Notes under the pieces: generated by a model
Told to the model about the DNA's origin: nothing
Database searches by the model: none
Seen by the model: only the letters and a program-made list of their open reading frames with translations
Shown here: one piece after another, positions 49,077 to 58,000 of the stretch
How positions within the stretch are numbered: the stretch's first letter is position 1
Layout of the letters: the number at the start of each line of letters is the position of its first letter
Origin: Ruania suaedae
GTDB lineage: Bacteria; Actinomycetota; Actinomycetes; Actinomycetales; Beutenbergiaceae
DNA length: 64,000 nt
Reading direction: 5' to 3'
Assembly: GCF_021049265.1 (NCBI RefSeq)
Contig: NZ_CP088018.1
Location: forward strand, 3,410,001 to 3,474,000
Position numbers and translations under genes: made by a program

Positions 49077-50282
49077 TCACTGGGGCGCGTCACCGAGATC
49101 GTCGATGCGCAGGCGCTCGCCACCCCGCCGCGCGGACTCATGGGCCACGATCCCGGGCAGCGTGTAGCGGGCGGCGACCCAGGCGTTGACCGGCGGCAGC
49201 GCCTGGTTGTTCACGGCGGTGACGAAGTCGTGCACCAGCAGCTGGTGACTGCCCATGTGCCCGTTGCCCATCCCCACCAGCTCGGGCGGCAGGTCGGAGG
49301 TGTCGTGCACCGGGGCGTGGCCGGAGACGAAGGAGTCGTGCAGGCGCGGGTCGACCGCCGCGAGGCGCTCGGCCTCCGCGGCGTCGATGTCCGCGTGGCC
49401 GGGACGCACCAGGTCCGAGACGTCCTTCAGCTCACCCGAGCGCTCGTGCCAGACGGTCGCGGCGGCGCTCTGCTCGAGGATCCCCTCGGTGCCGTAGAAG
49501 GTGAATCGTGACTCCGGCACGCCCTCGGCCAGGCCCACGCGGCGGAACTCGTTGGTGCGCAGACTGCCGCCGTCGGCGGTCTCGAAGAACGCCGTGGCGT
49601 TGGAGAAGTCGTTGTCGAACATGCTCACGGAACGGTCGAAGACGCCGTCGCCACGGCGGTCGGGCACCCCGATCGCACTGACGCTGACGGCGTGGGTGCC
49701 CCAGGCGCCCAGCACCCCGCCCAGGGCGTGGGTGGGGTACATCAGCGGCGGGTAGCTGGCGGTGCGCTTCCAGTCGGCGCCGCCGCTGTACTGGTAGGCG
49801 GCGTAGAAGCCGTGGTCCATGTCGTGCACGTAGTCGCCCTCGGCGTAGAAGACCTGCCCGAACGCGCCCTCGGCGAACTTCTGCCGCGCCAGCACCGTGG
49901 TGGGGTTGTACTGGCTGGTCTCCCCCATCATGTAGGTCAGGCCGGTCTCCTTGACCGTCTCGACGATCTCCGCAATTTCGTCGCTCGTGAAGGCCATCGG
50001 CACGGCCGAGTAGACGTGCTTGCCGGCGCGCAGCGCCTTGACCACGAGGGGGCCGTGCGTCCACCGCTGGGTGAAGATCGCGACGGCGTCCACATCGCTG
50101 GCGAGCATCGCGCCGGCGTCATCGACCACGCCGGCCAGACCGAGGTCGGCGTGCAACGCGGCGGCGCGCTCGGCGAGCAGGTCGGTGGCGGTGACCCGGG
50201 AGACACCCGGGTGGGCCTGGAAGAGCTTGGCGAAGCTGCCGGCGAACTGTCCGGCGCCGATGAATCCGAGCGAGAACGTCAT
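49077..50282 (-). CDS. Gfo/Idh/MocA family oxidoreductase
   Basis: 401 residues: an N-terminal NAD(P)-binding Rossmann domain (LGFIGAGQFAGSFAKLFQAH, 5-24) and a C-terminal substrate domain. The conserved EKP motif, whose lysine is catalytic in most relatives, is replaced by VPMA in HVYSAVPMAFTSDE, so the mechanism may differ. It is coded with a LacI regulator and opposite a FucP-like permease, suggesting catabolism of fucose or a similar sugar (inference). AGGAG precedes the ATG. Confidence 0.85.
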   Translation of the reverse strand: MTFSLGFIGAGQFAGSFAKLFQAHPGVSRVTATDLLAERAAALHADLGLAGVVDDAGAMLASDVDAVAIFTQRWTHGPLVVKALRAGKHVYSAVPMAFTSDEIAEIVETVKETGLTYMMGETSQYNPTTVLARQKFAEGAFGQVFYAEGDYVHDMDHGFYAAYQYSGGADWKRTASYPPLMYPTHALGGVLGAWGTHAVSVSAIGVPDRRGDGVFDRSVSMFDNDFSNATAFFETADGGSLRTNEFRRVGLAEGVPESRFTFYGTEGILEQSAAATVWHERSGELKDVSDLVRPGHADIDAAEAERLAAVDPRLHDSFVSGHAPVHDTSDLPPELVGMGNGHMGSHQLLVHDFVTAVNNQALPPVNAWVAARYTLPGIVAHESARRGGERLRIDDLGDAPQ

Positions 50283-50316
50283 GGGATGGATCTCCTTCGA
50301 GCGTGGGGTCGACTCC

Positions 50317-50344
50317 AATCTACTCGAGTAACTTCGTCGGTCAA
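50317..50344 (-). promoter_or_regulatory. Promoter of the Gfo/Idh-LacI operon with LacI-type operator
   Basis: Reverse strand: TTGACC (50339-50344), 16-base spacer, TAGATT (50317-50322), giving a start near 50310. The perfect palindrome TACTCGAGTA at 50321-50330, with the central CG typical of LacI-family operators, overlaps the -10. It lies between divergent genes, so one bound repressor could hold both the oxidoreductase and the permease off. Confidence 0.68.
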
Positions 50345-50434
50345 GGCCCGATCGGCGATCAGGATCCTGGTGCAGCGGGACACGGCCCGGCGGCCGTGGT
50401 TGACTGCCAGCACCCGACGGGCGAAGGAGCCCTC

Positions 50435-51757
50435 ATGAGCACCAGCTCGACCGAGACGAATCTCAGCCACGAGCGCGCCCGGTTCCTGCATCCCGGCATG
50501 CTCGTGCCGTTCGTGCTGCTGGTGGCGTGCTTCGCCGCCTGGGGCACGGCGGCGAACATGACCGACACGCTCGTGTCCACGTTCACCGCCGTCTTCGACG
50601 ACATGTCGACCGTGCAGGCCACGCTGGTGCAGTCGGCGTACTACGGCGCCTACTTCCTCCTGGCGCTGCCCGCGGCGTTCGTGAACCAGCGCTTCAACTA
50701 CAAGGTGGGGGTGCTGCTCGGGCTCGGCCTGGCGGCCTCCGGCGGCTTCCTGTTCCTGCCCGCCGCACAGGCGCAGACGTTCGGCTTCTTCCTCGCCGCC
50801 ATCTTCGCGCTCGCCGCGGGGCTGTCGATCCTGGAGACCTCCGCCAACCCGTACGTGATGAGCATGGGCCCCGAGTCCAACGCGACCCGGCGGCTGAACT
50901 TCGCGCAGGCCTTCAACCCGGTCGGCACCAACACCGGCGTGCTGCTGGCGGCATTGCTGATCGCGCCGAACCTGAGCACCCTCACCGCCGAGGAGCGCGA
51001 CGAGCTGCCACCCGTCGAACGGGAGGCGCTGCTGACCACGGAGCTCGATGCCGTGATGACCCCCTACGTCGGCCTCGCGGTGGTCCTGCTGCTGATCTGG
51101 GTGGGGATCGCCGTCACGCGCGTGCCCGGGCTGAAGGTGGGGTCCAGCGGCGAGGTGGACCCGCGGGGCTCCTCCTCCCGGGTGAAGCGGCTGGTCACCA
51201 ACACGCACTACTCCTTCGGCGTGGTCGCGCAGTTCTTCAACGTGGCCGCCCAGACCTGCATCTGGACGTTCACCATCACCTACGCCCGCGACCAGATCGA
51301 GGCCAGCCCGACGGCGGCCAACTGGTGGTTGCAGGCGAGCCTGCTGGTGTTCCTGGTGGCACGGTTCACGATGGTGGCACTCATGGGCAGGATCGACTCC
51401 CGGGTGCTGATGCTGACGATGACCTCCCTCGGCGTGGTGCTGTGCGTGGTCGCGGTGGCCTTCCCCGGGATGGTGGGGCTGGTGGCGGTGGTGTCGCTCT
51501 CGGCGTGCCTGTCGCTGTTGTTCCCGACGATCTACGGGATCGCGCTGGAAGGGCTGGGGGGCGATACCAAGTTCGGCGCCGCCGGTCTGGTGATGGCGAT
51601 CGTCGGCGGGGCGACGGTGCCGCTGCTGCAGGGCCAGCTGGTCGACTCGGTCGGCTCGGCGTTCTCCTACGTGGTGCCGGCGGGTTGCTTCGTGGTGATC
51701 GTGGCCTATGCGATCTTCACGCTGCGGGCGAAGCGACCGATCCGGGAGACGGGCTGA
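50435..51757 (+). CDS. MFS sugar permease, L-fucose:H+ symporter-like (FucP family)
   Basis: 440 residues with 12 membrane segments. The FucP-type motifs GTAANMTDTLVSTFTAVF, QSAYYGAYFLLALPAA, SILETSANPYVMSMGPE and RRLNFAQAFNPVGTNTG place it in the fucose/galactose/glucose:H+ symporter group. It diverges from a Gfo/Idh oxidoreductase and LacI regulator, forming a small sugar-use locus. Fucose itself is not certain. GAAGGAG precedes the ATG. Confidence 0.88.
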   Translation: MSTSSTETNLSHERARFLHPGMLVPFVLLVACFAAWGTAANMTDTLVSTFTAVFDDMSTVQATLVQSAYYGAYFLLALPAAFVNQRFNYKVGVLLGLGLAASGGFLFLPAAQAQTFGFFLAAIFALAAGLSILETSANPYVMSMGPESNATRRLNFAQAFNPVGTNTGVLLAALLIAPNLSTLTAEERDELPPVEREALLTTELDAVMTPYVGLAVVLLLIWVGIAVTRVPGLKVGSSGEVDPRGSSSRVKRLVTNTHYSFGVVAQFFNVAAQTCIWTFTITYARDQIEASPTAANWWLQASLLVFLVARFTMVALMGRIDSRVLMLTMTSLGVVLCVVAVAFPGMVGLVAVVSLSACLSLLFPTIYGIALEGLGGDTKFGAAGLVMAIVGGATVPLLQGQLVDSVGSAFSYVVPAGCFVVIVAYAIFTLRAKRPIRETG

Positions 51758-51759
51758 GC

Positions 51760-51780
51760 GTATATACTGGCGCCATATAC
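51760..51780. promoter_or_regulatory. VapBC operator/promoter
   Basis: GTATAT (51760-51765) and ATATAC (51775-51780) form an inverted repeat around a nine-base GC-rich core, and TATACT at 51763-51768 is a good -10. It lies 15 bases before vapB. VapB-VapC complexes usually bind such palindromes to repress their own operon. Confidence 0.6.
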
Positions 51781-51794
51781 ACCCAGGAGGTCGC

Positions 51795-52025
51795 ATGCGG
51801 AGCACGGTGTTCAGAAACAACCGGACGCAGGCCGTCCGCCTGCCGAAGGCTGCTGCACTTCCGGAGGACGTCCGCGAGGTGAATGTGCGCGTGATCGGGC
51901 GCAGCCGCGTGATCGAGCCCGTGGGGTCCAGTTGGGACGAGTGGTTCGAGCACGGCCTGCGCACGAGCGCCGACTTCCTCGCCGACCGCGACCAGGGCAC
52001 TGCAGAGGAGCGGCCCGGGTTGTGA
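51795..52025 (+). CDS. vapB: VapB family antitoxin (AbrB/SpoVT fold)
   Basis: 76 residues. The N-terminal swapped-hairpin DNA-binding part (MRSTVFRNNRTQAVRLPKAA and VREVNVRVIGRSRVIEPVG) is followed by a flexible tail (about 50-76) that would bind VapC. AGGAGG precedes the ATG. It overlaps vapC by four bases (GTGA). An AT-rich palindrome lies just upstream. Confidence 0.9.
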   Translation: MRSTVFRNNRTQAVRLPKAAALPEDVREVNVRVIGRSRVIEPVGSSWDEWFEHGLRTSADFLADRDQGTAEERPGL

Positions 52026-52426
52026 GCACGCTCTACCTGCTCGACACCAACGTGCTCGTCGCCCTCCTGCGTGGCCAGGCTGAGCGTGCGCACCCCCGGC
52101 TGCGTGCCGCCGAGGGCCGGATCGCCGTCTCCACGATCAGCGAGATGCAGCTGGAGTACGGCGTCGAGCGTTCACAGGAGCCGCTGCGGAATCGGCAAGC
52201 GGTTGACGAACTGCTCTCGCTCGTCGAGATCCTGGAGTTCGACACGATCGCGGCCATGCACGCCGGACGGATCCGTGCGGTCCTGGCGTCTGCCGGGGCT
52301 CCGATCGGTCCGTTCGACAGCCTGCTGGCCGGACATGCGCGCTCACTCGGGCTGGTGCTCGTCACGAACAACACCCGGGAGTTCACTCGCGTGCCCGGCC
52401 TGGAGGTCGAGGACTGGCTGGCCTGA
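52022..52426 (+). CDS. vapC: VapC family toxin (PIN-domain ribonuclease)
   Basis: 134 residues, PIN domain with the acidic metal-binding residues D8 (YLLDTN), E41 (STISEMQLEYG) and D99 (IGPFDSLLAGHA), plus NNTREF near the end. VapC enzymes cut tRNA or rRNA when VapB is lost. GTG start in a four-base overlap with vapB. It ends one base before the convergent YdeI-like gene. Confidence 0.92.
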   Translation: MSTLYLLDTNVLVALLRGQAERAHPRLRAAEGRIAVSTISEMQLEYGVERSQEPLRNRQAVDELLSLVEILEFDTIAAMHAGRIRAVLASAGAPIGPFDSLLAGHARSLGLVLVTNNTREFTRVPGLEVEDWLA

Positions 52427-52427
52427 C

Positions 52428-53027
52428 TCAGTCCGTCGGCATCCGTTTCTGCGGGTGCAGCGTCTCGTGCCGGGCCAGCATGGCGACGAACTCGGTGATC
52501 TTGCGTTCGCGGGTCTCGGCCCGTTTCACGTTCTCGATCCGGTAGATCAGCGCGAAGCGGTTCTGCGAGGTGAGCACCTCGAACATCGCCTGGGCGTCCG
52601 GGTTCGCCGCGATCGCGGCCGTCAGATCCTCCGGCACGACGGCGCTCGCCGGGCCGGCGTAGGCCGCCTCCCAGCGGCCGTCCGCCTTGGCCTCCTCGAC
52701 GGCGGCGCGGCCGGCGGGAAGCATCTTCCCCTCGGCCTCGAGGCGTGCCACACGCTCGACATTCTTGGCCGACCAGCGGCTGCGCGGGCGACGCGGGGTG
52801 TAGCGCTGGAGCGAGGTGGCTGCGTCGCGGGACTTCGCCTGCCCGTCGATCCAGCCGACGCACAACGCCTCCAGCACCGCGCTCTCGTAGGCCACCGTGG
52901 TGACGTTGCCGCCCTTCTTGCCCAGCACCAGCCAGACGCCGGGCGAGGCGGCGTGATTCGCGATCAGCCACTCCCGCCACGTGGCGGGATCGGGGAGCAG
53001 GAGCTCGGGCAGCGGCGGGGCGGGCAT
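52428..53027 (-). CDS. YdeI/OmpD-associated family protein
   Basis: 199 residues. An N-terminal DUF1801/YdeI-like region (TWREWLIANHAASPGVWLVL and ALCVGWIDGQAKSRD, RYTPRRPRSRWSAKNVERV) and a C-terminal OmdA helical region (LTSQNRFALIYRIENVKRAE). The family is widespread with no firm function; a stress link has been suggested elsewhere. It is monocistronic or precedes nothing on its strand, and converges with vapC. Confidence 0.85.
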   Translation of the reverse strand: MPAPPLPELLLPDPATWREWLIANHAASPGVWLVLGKKGGNVTTVAYESAVLEALCVGWIDGQAKSRDAATSLQRYTPRRPRSRWSAKNVERVARLEAEGKMLPAGRAAVEEAKADGRWEAAYAGPASAVVPEDLTAAIAANPDAQAMFEVLTSQNRFALIYRIENVKRAETRERKITEFVAMLARHETLHPQKRMPTD

Positions 53028-53095
53028 AGCCGGAGCCTAGCCAGTGGCACCGACATCGACGAGGCTGTCCTGCCGCGGCCGCCGTGCTCGTGCCC

Positions 53096-54055
53096 TCAGT
53101 CCCGGCGGACCCGCCCGTCGGCGAGGAGCCGGGTGACGGACTCCTCGATAGCGGCGAACGTCGAGTAGCGCGGCGTGTGCCCGAGCAGCCGCACCGCCTT
53201 CTCGATCGAGTGCGAGGGGGAGCGCCCGATGTGGTCGAGCGTGGCGCGAGCGTCGTCGGGGTCCTGGGCGACCGACCACTGATCGAGTGGTTGGAACTTC
53301 ACCCGCGGCTCCTGCCCGAACCACCGGTACATGTGCTCGGCGTAGCCGCGCAGGTTCACCGCCTGAGGCGAGACGGCGTTGAAGGCCTCCCCCACCGCGG
53401 CGCCCCACCCGGCGATCGCGCGCTCGAAGATCTGCGCGACGTCGTCGGCGTGGACGTGGTGGACCGTCTCGAGCCCGAGGTTGGGCAGCACCAGCTCCTC
53501 GCCGCGAGCTATGCGGGAGAAGATCTCCGGGTCGAAGTGCCCGGCAGGGTTGAGCGGCACCCATCCGGGGCCGCAGATGTGGCCGGGCCGGATCACCGTG
53601 GCCGGTAGGCCCGTGCGGCGTGCCTCGTCGAGCAGGTAGGTCTCGATGGCCGCCTTCTGGACGCCGTAGGTCCCGTACGGGTTGAGCGGATGGTCCTCGG
53701 TGGCGGGGACGGTGGCGTTGTGCCCGTAGACCCAGATGGTGCCGCAGTGCAGGAGGTGCTGGACGCGGCCACGCAGGGCCTCGACCAGCTCGCGGGCACT
53801 GTCGAGGGTGAAGCAGATCAGGTCCACCACCACATCCGGCTCCAGCGCCGCGATCGCGCCACCGAAGGCGCCGTCCCGCTCGGCGACGTCGCGGTCCAGG
53901 ACCACCTGCTCGACGCGCTCCCAGGCGGCGTGGGGCGTGTAGGGGGTGGCCTTGCCGCGGCTGACGCTGATCACCTCGTGGCCGGCGTCGACCAGACGGG
54001 GCACGAGGTAGGTGCCGACGTGGCCGCTTCCTCCGATGACGACGACGCGAGCCAT
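53096..54055 (-). CDS. NAD-dependent epimerase/dehydratase family protein
   Basis: 319 residues, extended SDR. NAD-binding VVVIGGSGHVGTYLVPRL (4-21), IWVYGHN, and the catalytic Tyr/Lys pair in NPYGTYGVQKAAIE, followed by TVIRPGHICGPG. It would epimerise, dehydrate or reduce a nucleotide sugar or related metabolite; no neighbour narrows this down. GGAGGAAGCC precedes the ATG at 54055. Confidence 0.87.
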   Translation of the reverse strand: MARVVVIGGSGHVGTYLVPRLVDAGHEVISVSRGKATPYTPHAAWERVEQVVLDRDVAERDGAFGGAIAALEPDVVVDLICFTLDSARELVEALRGRVQHLLHCGTIWVYGHNATVPATEDHPLNPYGTYGVQKAAIETYLLDEARRTGLPATVIRPGHICGPGWVPLNPAGHFDPEIFSRIARGEELVLPNLGLETVHHVHADDVAQIFERAIAGWGAAVGEAFNAVSPQAVNLRGYAEHMYRWFGQEPRVKFQPLDQWSVAQDPDDARATLDHIGRSPSHSIEKAVRLLGHTPRYSTFAAIEESVTRLLADGRVRRD

Positions 54056-54163
54056 GGCTTCCTCCGGGTCCGAGCGGGTGTGCTGGTTCCTCGCCACGCT
54101 ACAGCGACCATGCGCACCCGGCACAGGCTCGCGCTCCCGCCGCCTACACGCCATGATCGGCCC

Positions 54164-54973
54164 ATGCTCATCTGTGCCACCTGCGCGGTGGAGTACGACG
54201 AACCGGTCCCGGCGGTATGCCCCATCTGCGCCGACGAGCGCCAGTACGTCCCGGCCGACGGGCAGAGATGGACCACGGTGGCCGAGCTGCGCGCAGCCGG
54301 CACGACGCTGACCTGGACCGAGACCGAACCGGACGTGCACGGCCTCAGCACCCGGGACGCCGTCGGGATCGGGCAGACCGCGCAACTGGTCCGTGCCCCC
54401 GGCGGTTCCCTGCTGTGGGACCCGCCGGGCTATCTGGATGACGACGGCGTCGCCCGGGTACGCGAGCACGGTCCGGTCCTGGCGGTGGCCGCCAGCCACC
54501 CGCACATGTTCGGCGTCCAGGTGGAGTGGGCCCGTGAGCTGGACGCCGAGGTGCTGGTGTGCGAGTCCGATGCCGGATGGCTCGGTCGTTCCAGTGACCG
54601 GGTCCGGTTCTGGTCGGGCACCCGCGAGGTGGCGCCGGGTCTGACCTTGCACCAGGTGGGCGGGCACTTCCCCGGGAGCACGGTGGTCCACTGGGGCGCC
54701 GGGGCCGGTGGGCGGGGACTGCTGCTGACCGGGGACACGATCTTCCCCAACCCGGACCGGGCCTCGGTGGGGTTCCTGCGCAGCTACCCGAACAAGATCC
54801 CGCTCTCGGCGGCGGTGGTGGAACGGATCGCGGCCCAGCTCGCCTCGCTGACCTTCGACCGGATCGTCGGGAACTTCGGCAACGCGATCGACTCCGACGG
54901 GCAGGAGGTGTTGCGAAGATCAGCTGAGCGGCACATCGCCTGGGTGCGTGGCGACTTCGACCGCCTGACCTGA
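54164..54973 (+). CDS. MBL-fold metallo-hydrolase with N-terminal zinc ribbon
   Basis: 269 residues. A rubredoxin-like zinc ribbon (C4, C7, C19, C22) precedes a metallo-beta-lactamase fold with metal-ligand candidates in ASHPHMFG, VGGHFPGST and LTGDTIFP. The standard HxHxDH is altered (SHPHMFG), as in several MBL proteins of unknown substrate. CATGAT at 54152-54157 ends six bases before the ATG, suggesting a leaderless transcript. It diverges from the epimerase gene. Confidence 0.82.
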   Translation: MLICATCAVEYDEPVPAVCPICADERQYVPADGQRWTTVAELRAAGTTLTWTETEPDVHGLSTRDAVGIGQTAQLVRAPGGSLLWDPPGYLDDDGVARVREHGPVLAVAASHPHMFGVQVEWARELDAEVLVCESDAGWLGRSSDRVRFWSGTREVAPGLTLHQVGGHFPGSTVVHWGAGAGGRGLLLTGDTIFPNPDRASVGFLRSYPNKIPLSAAVVERIAAQLASLTFDRIVGNFGNAIDSDGQEVLRRSAERHIAWVRGDFDRLT

Positions 54974-54991
54974 GAGGTACCCTCGCGGTCG

Positions 54992-55726
54992 TTACGCCGT
55001 CGGGCGCTCGGGCCGATCGACCTGGGGGCGCGACGGCAGGGCGCCCGCGATCCGTTGCTCGAGCGCGCCGGTGGTCGCTTCGGGAAGGGCGATGAGCCCC
55101 TCCAGTTCACGGGTGGCGCGGCGGTAGGCGGACTGGCGTTCGGCCTGGGTGGCGCCGGTGTCGTCAGCGAGCGCCAGCAGCTGCTTGGCCCGGTTCAACG
55201 ATGCCCGCTCGGTCTCGGAGAAGTCGGACGTGCGTCGGCGCCGCGCCTCACGTTCGGCGATGTCGAAGGCGAGCTGGTAGTCGCGGACCGCGTCGCGGTA
55301 GCGCGAGAGCGCGTCCGGGTCGCGCAGTTCCTCGGTGTCGTCCGGCCGCAGGCCATCAGCGTTGCGTTTGGCGCGGTGGAAGTCGGCGGTGACCTGTTCG
55401 CGCATGTCGGTCATGACGGGGTAGTCGATCAGCTTGGCGACGTCGAGCTCATAGGCGAGCCAGCGGCGGTTCACCTCGTCGTGGTCGGCCAGGACGCGTT
55501 CGATCTCGCGGGTGCGCACCTGCGCGGGTGCCGCCGGCTGATCCGGCGCATGGGGTGGAGTGGCCGCGCTGTGCTGTGCGCCGTACTTCAGCCGGTACAT
55601 CTCCAGCTTGTCCCGGCGGCGGCGCTCGTCCCACTTCTGGACGCCCTTGAACCAGCCGCCCGTGATCCCGGCGAGCGGGAACACCAGCCACCAGTAGCCG
55701 CCGACGAACTGCCAGAAGTCCTCCAC
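54992..55726 (-). CDS. Hypothetical membrane-anchored coiled-coil protein
   Basis: 244 residues. A hydrophobic N-terminal segment (about 8-25, VGGYWWLVFPLAGITGGWF) is followed by charged, helical, coiled-coil-like sequence to the end (DERRRRDKLEMYRLKYG, YQLAFDIAEREARRRRTSDF). I do not recognise a family. TATCCT (complement of 55733-55738) lies six bases before the GTG at 55726, supporting this start and a leaderless mRNA. It converges on the MBL gene. Confidence 0.7.
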   Translation of the reverse strand: MEDFWQFVGGYWWLVFPLAGITGGWFKGVQKWDERRRRDKLEMYRLKYGAQHSAATPPHAPDQPAAPAQVRTREIERVLADHDEVNRRWLAYELDVAKLIDYPVMTDMREQVTADFHRAKRNADGLRPDDTEELRDPDALSRYRDAVRDYQLAFDIAEREARRRRTSDFSETERASLNRAKQLLALADDTGATQAERQSAYRRATRELEGLIALPEATTGALEQRIAGALPSRPQVDRPERPTA

Positions 55727-55790
55727 CTGAACAGGATAGTGAGCCGACCCCCTCTTCCTGCTCCTGGCGAGCACGAGGCAGGATGGACCG

Positions 55791-56966
55791 ATGAGCATTC
55801 CCCCGCCGCCGGAATCAGCGCCCGTGCGCGTCGCCGTCATCGGCTGCGGCGCCCGAGCCTCGCTCGCGCGGCACGTCGACCCGGTCGGCCGTGCCACTGC
55901 TCTCGTCGATCCCGATACCGAAGCGCGCGCCCGCACGGCTGAGTTCCTGCCCGGCGAACCCGTGCAGTACGCCACCGTCGCCGACCTCCTCGAGGCCCCC
56001 GGCGCCGTCACAGCGGCCCTGGTCCTGACCCCCGACGACACCCACGCCGAGGTCACCATCCCGCTGCTGGAGGCCGGGATCGCCGTGTTCTGCGAGAAAC
56101 CGCTCGCGATCACGACGGCGGACGCCGACCGGATCCTGGCCGTGGCCACCCGCACCGGGACACCCCTGTACGTGGGCCACAACATGCGACACATGAGCGT
56201 GGTGCGGCTGATGCGCGAGATCATCGACCGGGGCGAGATCGGCGAGGTCAAGGCCGTCTGGTGCCGCCATTTCGTGGGCCACGGCGGCGACTACTACTTC
56301 AAGGACTGGCACGCCGAGCGCGCCCGCAGCACCGGCCTGCTGCTGCAGAAGGGTGCTCATGACATCGACGTCATCCACCATCTGGCCGGCGGCTACAGCA
56401 CCCGCGTCACCGGGATGGGCGGCCTGACCCTCTACGACCAGGTCACCGACCGCCGCGACAACTCCGATCGCCGGATGGCGGACTGGTTCTCCCTCGAGAA
56501 CTGGCCGCCACTCAGCCAGCGCGAGCTGCACCCCGTCATCGACGTCGAGGACCTGTCGATGGTCCAGATGCAGCTCGACAACGGCGTCCACGCCTCGTAT
56601 CAGCAGTGTCACTACACCCCCGACTACTGGCGCAACTACACCGTGATCGGCACCGAGGGCCGGCTGGAGAACTTCGGCGACGGCGAGGGCGGCGTGGTGC
56701 GGGTGTGGAACCGACGCTCGGGCTACCGGCCCGACGGTGACGCCGAGTACCCGATCACCGGCGACGAGGGCGGGCACGGCGACGCCGACGCGCGCACCGT
56801 GGCGGAGTTCCTCGCCATGGTGACCGACGGCGCACCCACCCTCACCTCCCCGCTGGCGGCGCGCCACGCCGTCGCCACTGCCGTGGCGGCCACCGAGTCG
56901 CTGCGGGCCGGCTCCGCTCCGCGGGAGGTCCCGGCACCGGACCTCGACCGAAGGACGACCTCATGA
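55791..56966 (+). CDS. Gfo/Idh/MocA family oxidoreductase (first of three)
   Basis: 391 residues: Rossmann motif VAVIGCGARASLARHV (12-27), the EKP catalytic motif in VFCEKPLAITTADAD and YVGHNMRHMSVVRLMREIID; the C-terminal domain carries LLLQKGAHDIDVIHHLAGGY with the conserved Asp/His pair. It oxidises a sugar or cyclitol with NAD(P). The next dehydrogenase gene overlaps by four bases. The end is rich in Ala/Pro (GSAPREVPAPD). Confidence 0.87.
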   Translation: MSIPPPPESAPVRVAVIGCGARASLARHVDPVGRATALVDPDTEARARTAEFLPGEPVQYATVADLLEAPGAVTAALVLTPDDTHAEVTIPLLEAGIAVFCEKPLAITTADADRILAVATRTGTPLYVGHNMRHMSVVRLMREIIDRGEIGEVKAVWCRHFVGHGGDYYFKDWHAERARSTGLLLQKGAHDIDVIHHLAGGYSTRVTGMGGLTLYDQVTDRRDNSDRRMADWFSLENWPPLSQRELHPVIDVEDLSMVQMQLDNGVHASYQQCHYTPDYWRNYTVIGTEGRLENFGDGEGGVVRVWNRRSGYRPDGDAEYPITGDEGGHGDADARTVAEFLAMVTDGAPTLTSPLAARHAVATAVAATESLRAGSAPREVPAPDLDRRTTS

Positions 56967-58000
56967 CCCCTCCCGCTCCCGCGCTGCGCGTGGGTCTCTT
57001 CGGCGCCGGCGGGATCGCGGGCGTGCACGCCCCCGCCTGGCGAAGCCTCGGTGCCGAGCTGCTCGTGCACTCCACCCGCGGGGCGCCGGACCTGGTCGCC
57101 CGCTTCGGCGGCACGGTCACCGACAGCCTGGAGGAGCTGCTCGACCGGGTCGACGTGGTCGACGTCGTCACCCCGACCGCCACCCATGCCGACCTCGCCC
57201 TCGCCGCGATCGCCGCCGGTAAGCACGTGGTCTGCGAGAAGCCGCTTGCCCTCACCTCCCACGACGCCACCGTGATGGTCGAGGCCGCCGAGCAGGCAGG
57301 CGTGCGGCTGTTCCCGGCGCACGTGGTGCGCTACTTCCCCGCCTACGCCGCGGCCCACGCCGCCGTGGCGGCAGGCCGGATCGGACCGCCGGCCGTCAGC
57401 CGCTTCCGGCGGGTCAGCGCCGCTCCGGCGCAGGACTGGTTCTTCGACGTCCCGCGCTCCGGGGGCATCGTCATGGACCAGATGATCCATGACCTGGACC
57501 AGGCCACCTGGCTCTCGGGCCCGGTCACCGAGGTGTTCGCCCAGTCCGTCACGCGCACCGCCGACAGCGCCCGGACCGCGAGCGCCACCGTCACCCTCAC
57601 CCACGCCTCCGGCGCGATCAGCCATTGCTTCGGCGTGTGGGGCCACCCGCACCTGCCGTTCTCCTCCTCCTTCGAGCTGGCCGGGCGGGACGGTCTGCTC
57701 CGGCACGACTCGGCCCGCGAGGACGGCGTGCGGTTGCACCTGCCGCCGACCCCCGGAGGCGGCTACCTGCCACCGGCGGACGTGGCCACCAGCCCCTACA
57801 CCACCCAGATCGTCGACTTCGCCCGGGCCATCCGGGAGGGTTCACCGGCACAGGTGGGCGGACCGGACGGGATCGCCGCCGTACGCCTGGCCGAGGCCGC
57901 CAACGAATCCATCCGGACCGGCGCGGTGGTCGCGCTTGCCGGATCGGACGCGGACGCTCCGGCCACCGGCCGACCCACCACCGAGGAGGCCCGCCGATGA
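56963..58000 (+). CDS. Gfo/Idh/MocA family oxidoreductase (second of three)
   Basis: 345 residues: VGLFGAGGIAGVHAPAWRSL (8-27), EKP motif in VVCEKPLALTSHDA, then GGIVMDQMIHDLDQATWLSG with the conserved Asp-His in the substrate domain. ATGA overlaps at both ends make this the middle gene of a tightly coupled unit. It diverges clearly from its neighbours in sequence, so each probably acts on a different intermediate. Confidence 0.87.
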   Translation: MTPPAPALRVGLFGAGGIAGVHAPAWRSLGAELLVHSTRGAPDLVARFGGTVTDSLEELLDRVDVVDVVTPTATHADLALAAIAAGKHVVCEKPLALTSHDATVMVEAAEQAGVRLFPAHVVRYFPAYAAAHAAVAAGRIGPPAVSRFRRVSAAPAQDWFFDVPRSGGIVMDQMIHDLDQATWLSGPVTEVFAQSVTRTADSARTASATVTLTHASGAISHCFGVWGHPHLPFSSSFELAGRDGLLRHDSAREDGVRLHLPPTPGGGYLPPADVATSPYTTQIVDFARAIREGSPAQVGGPDGIAAVRLAEAANESIRTGAVVALAGSDADAPATGRPTTEEARR

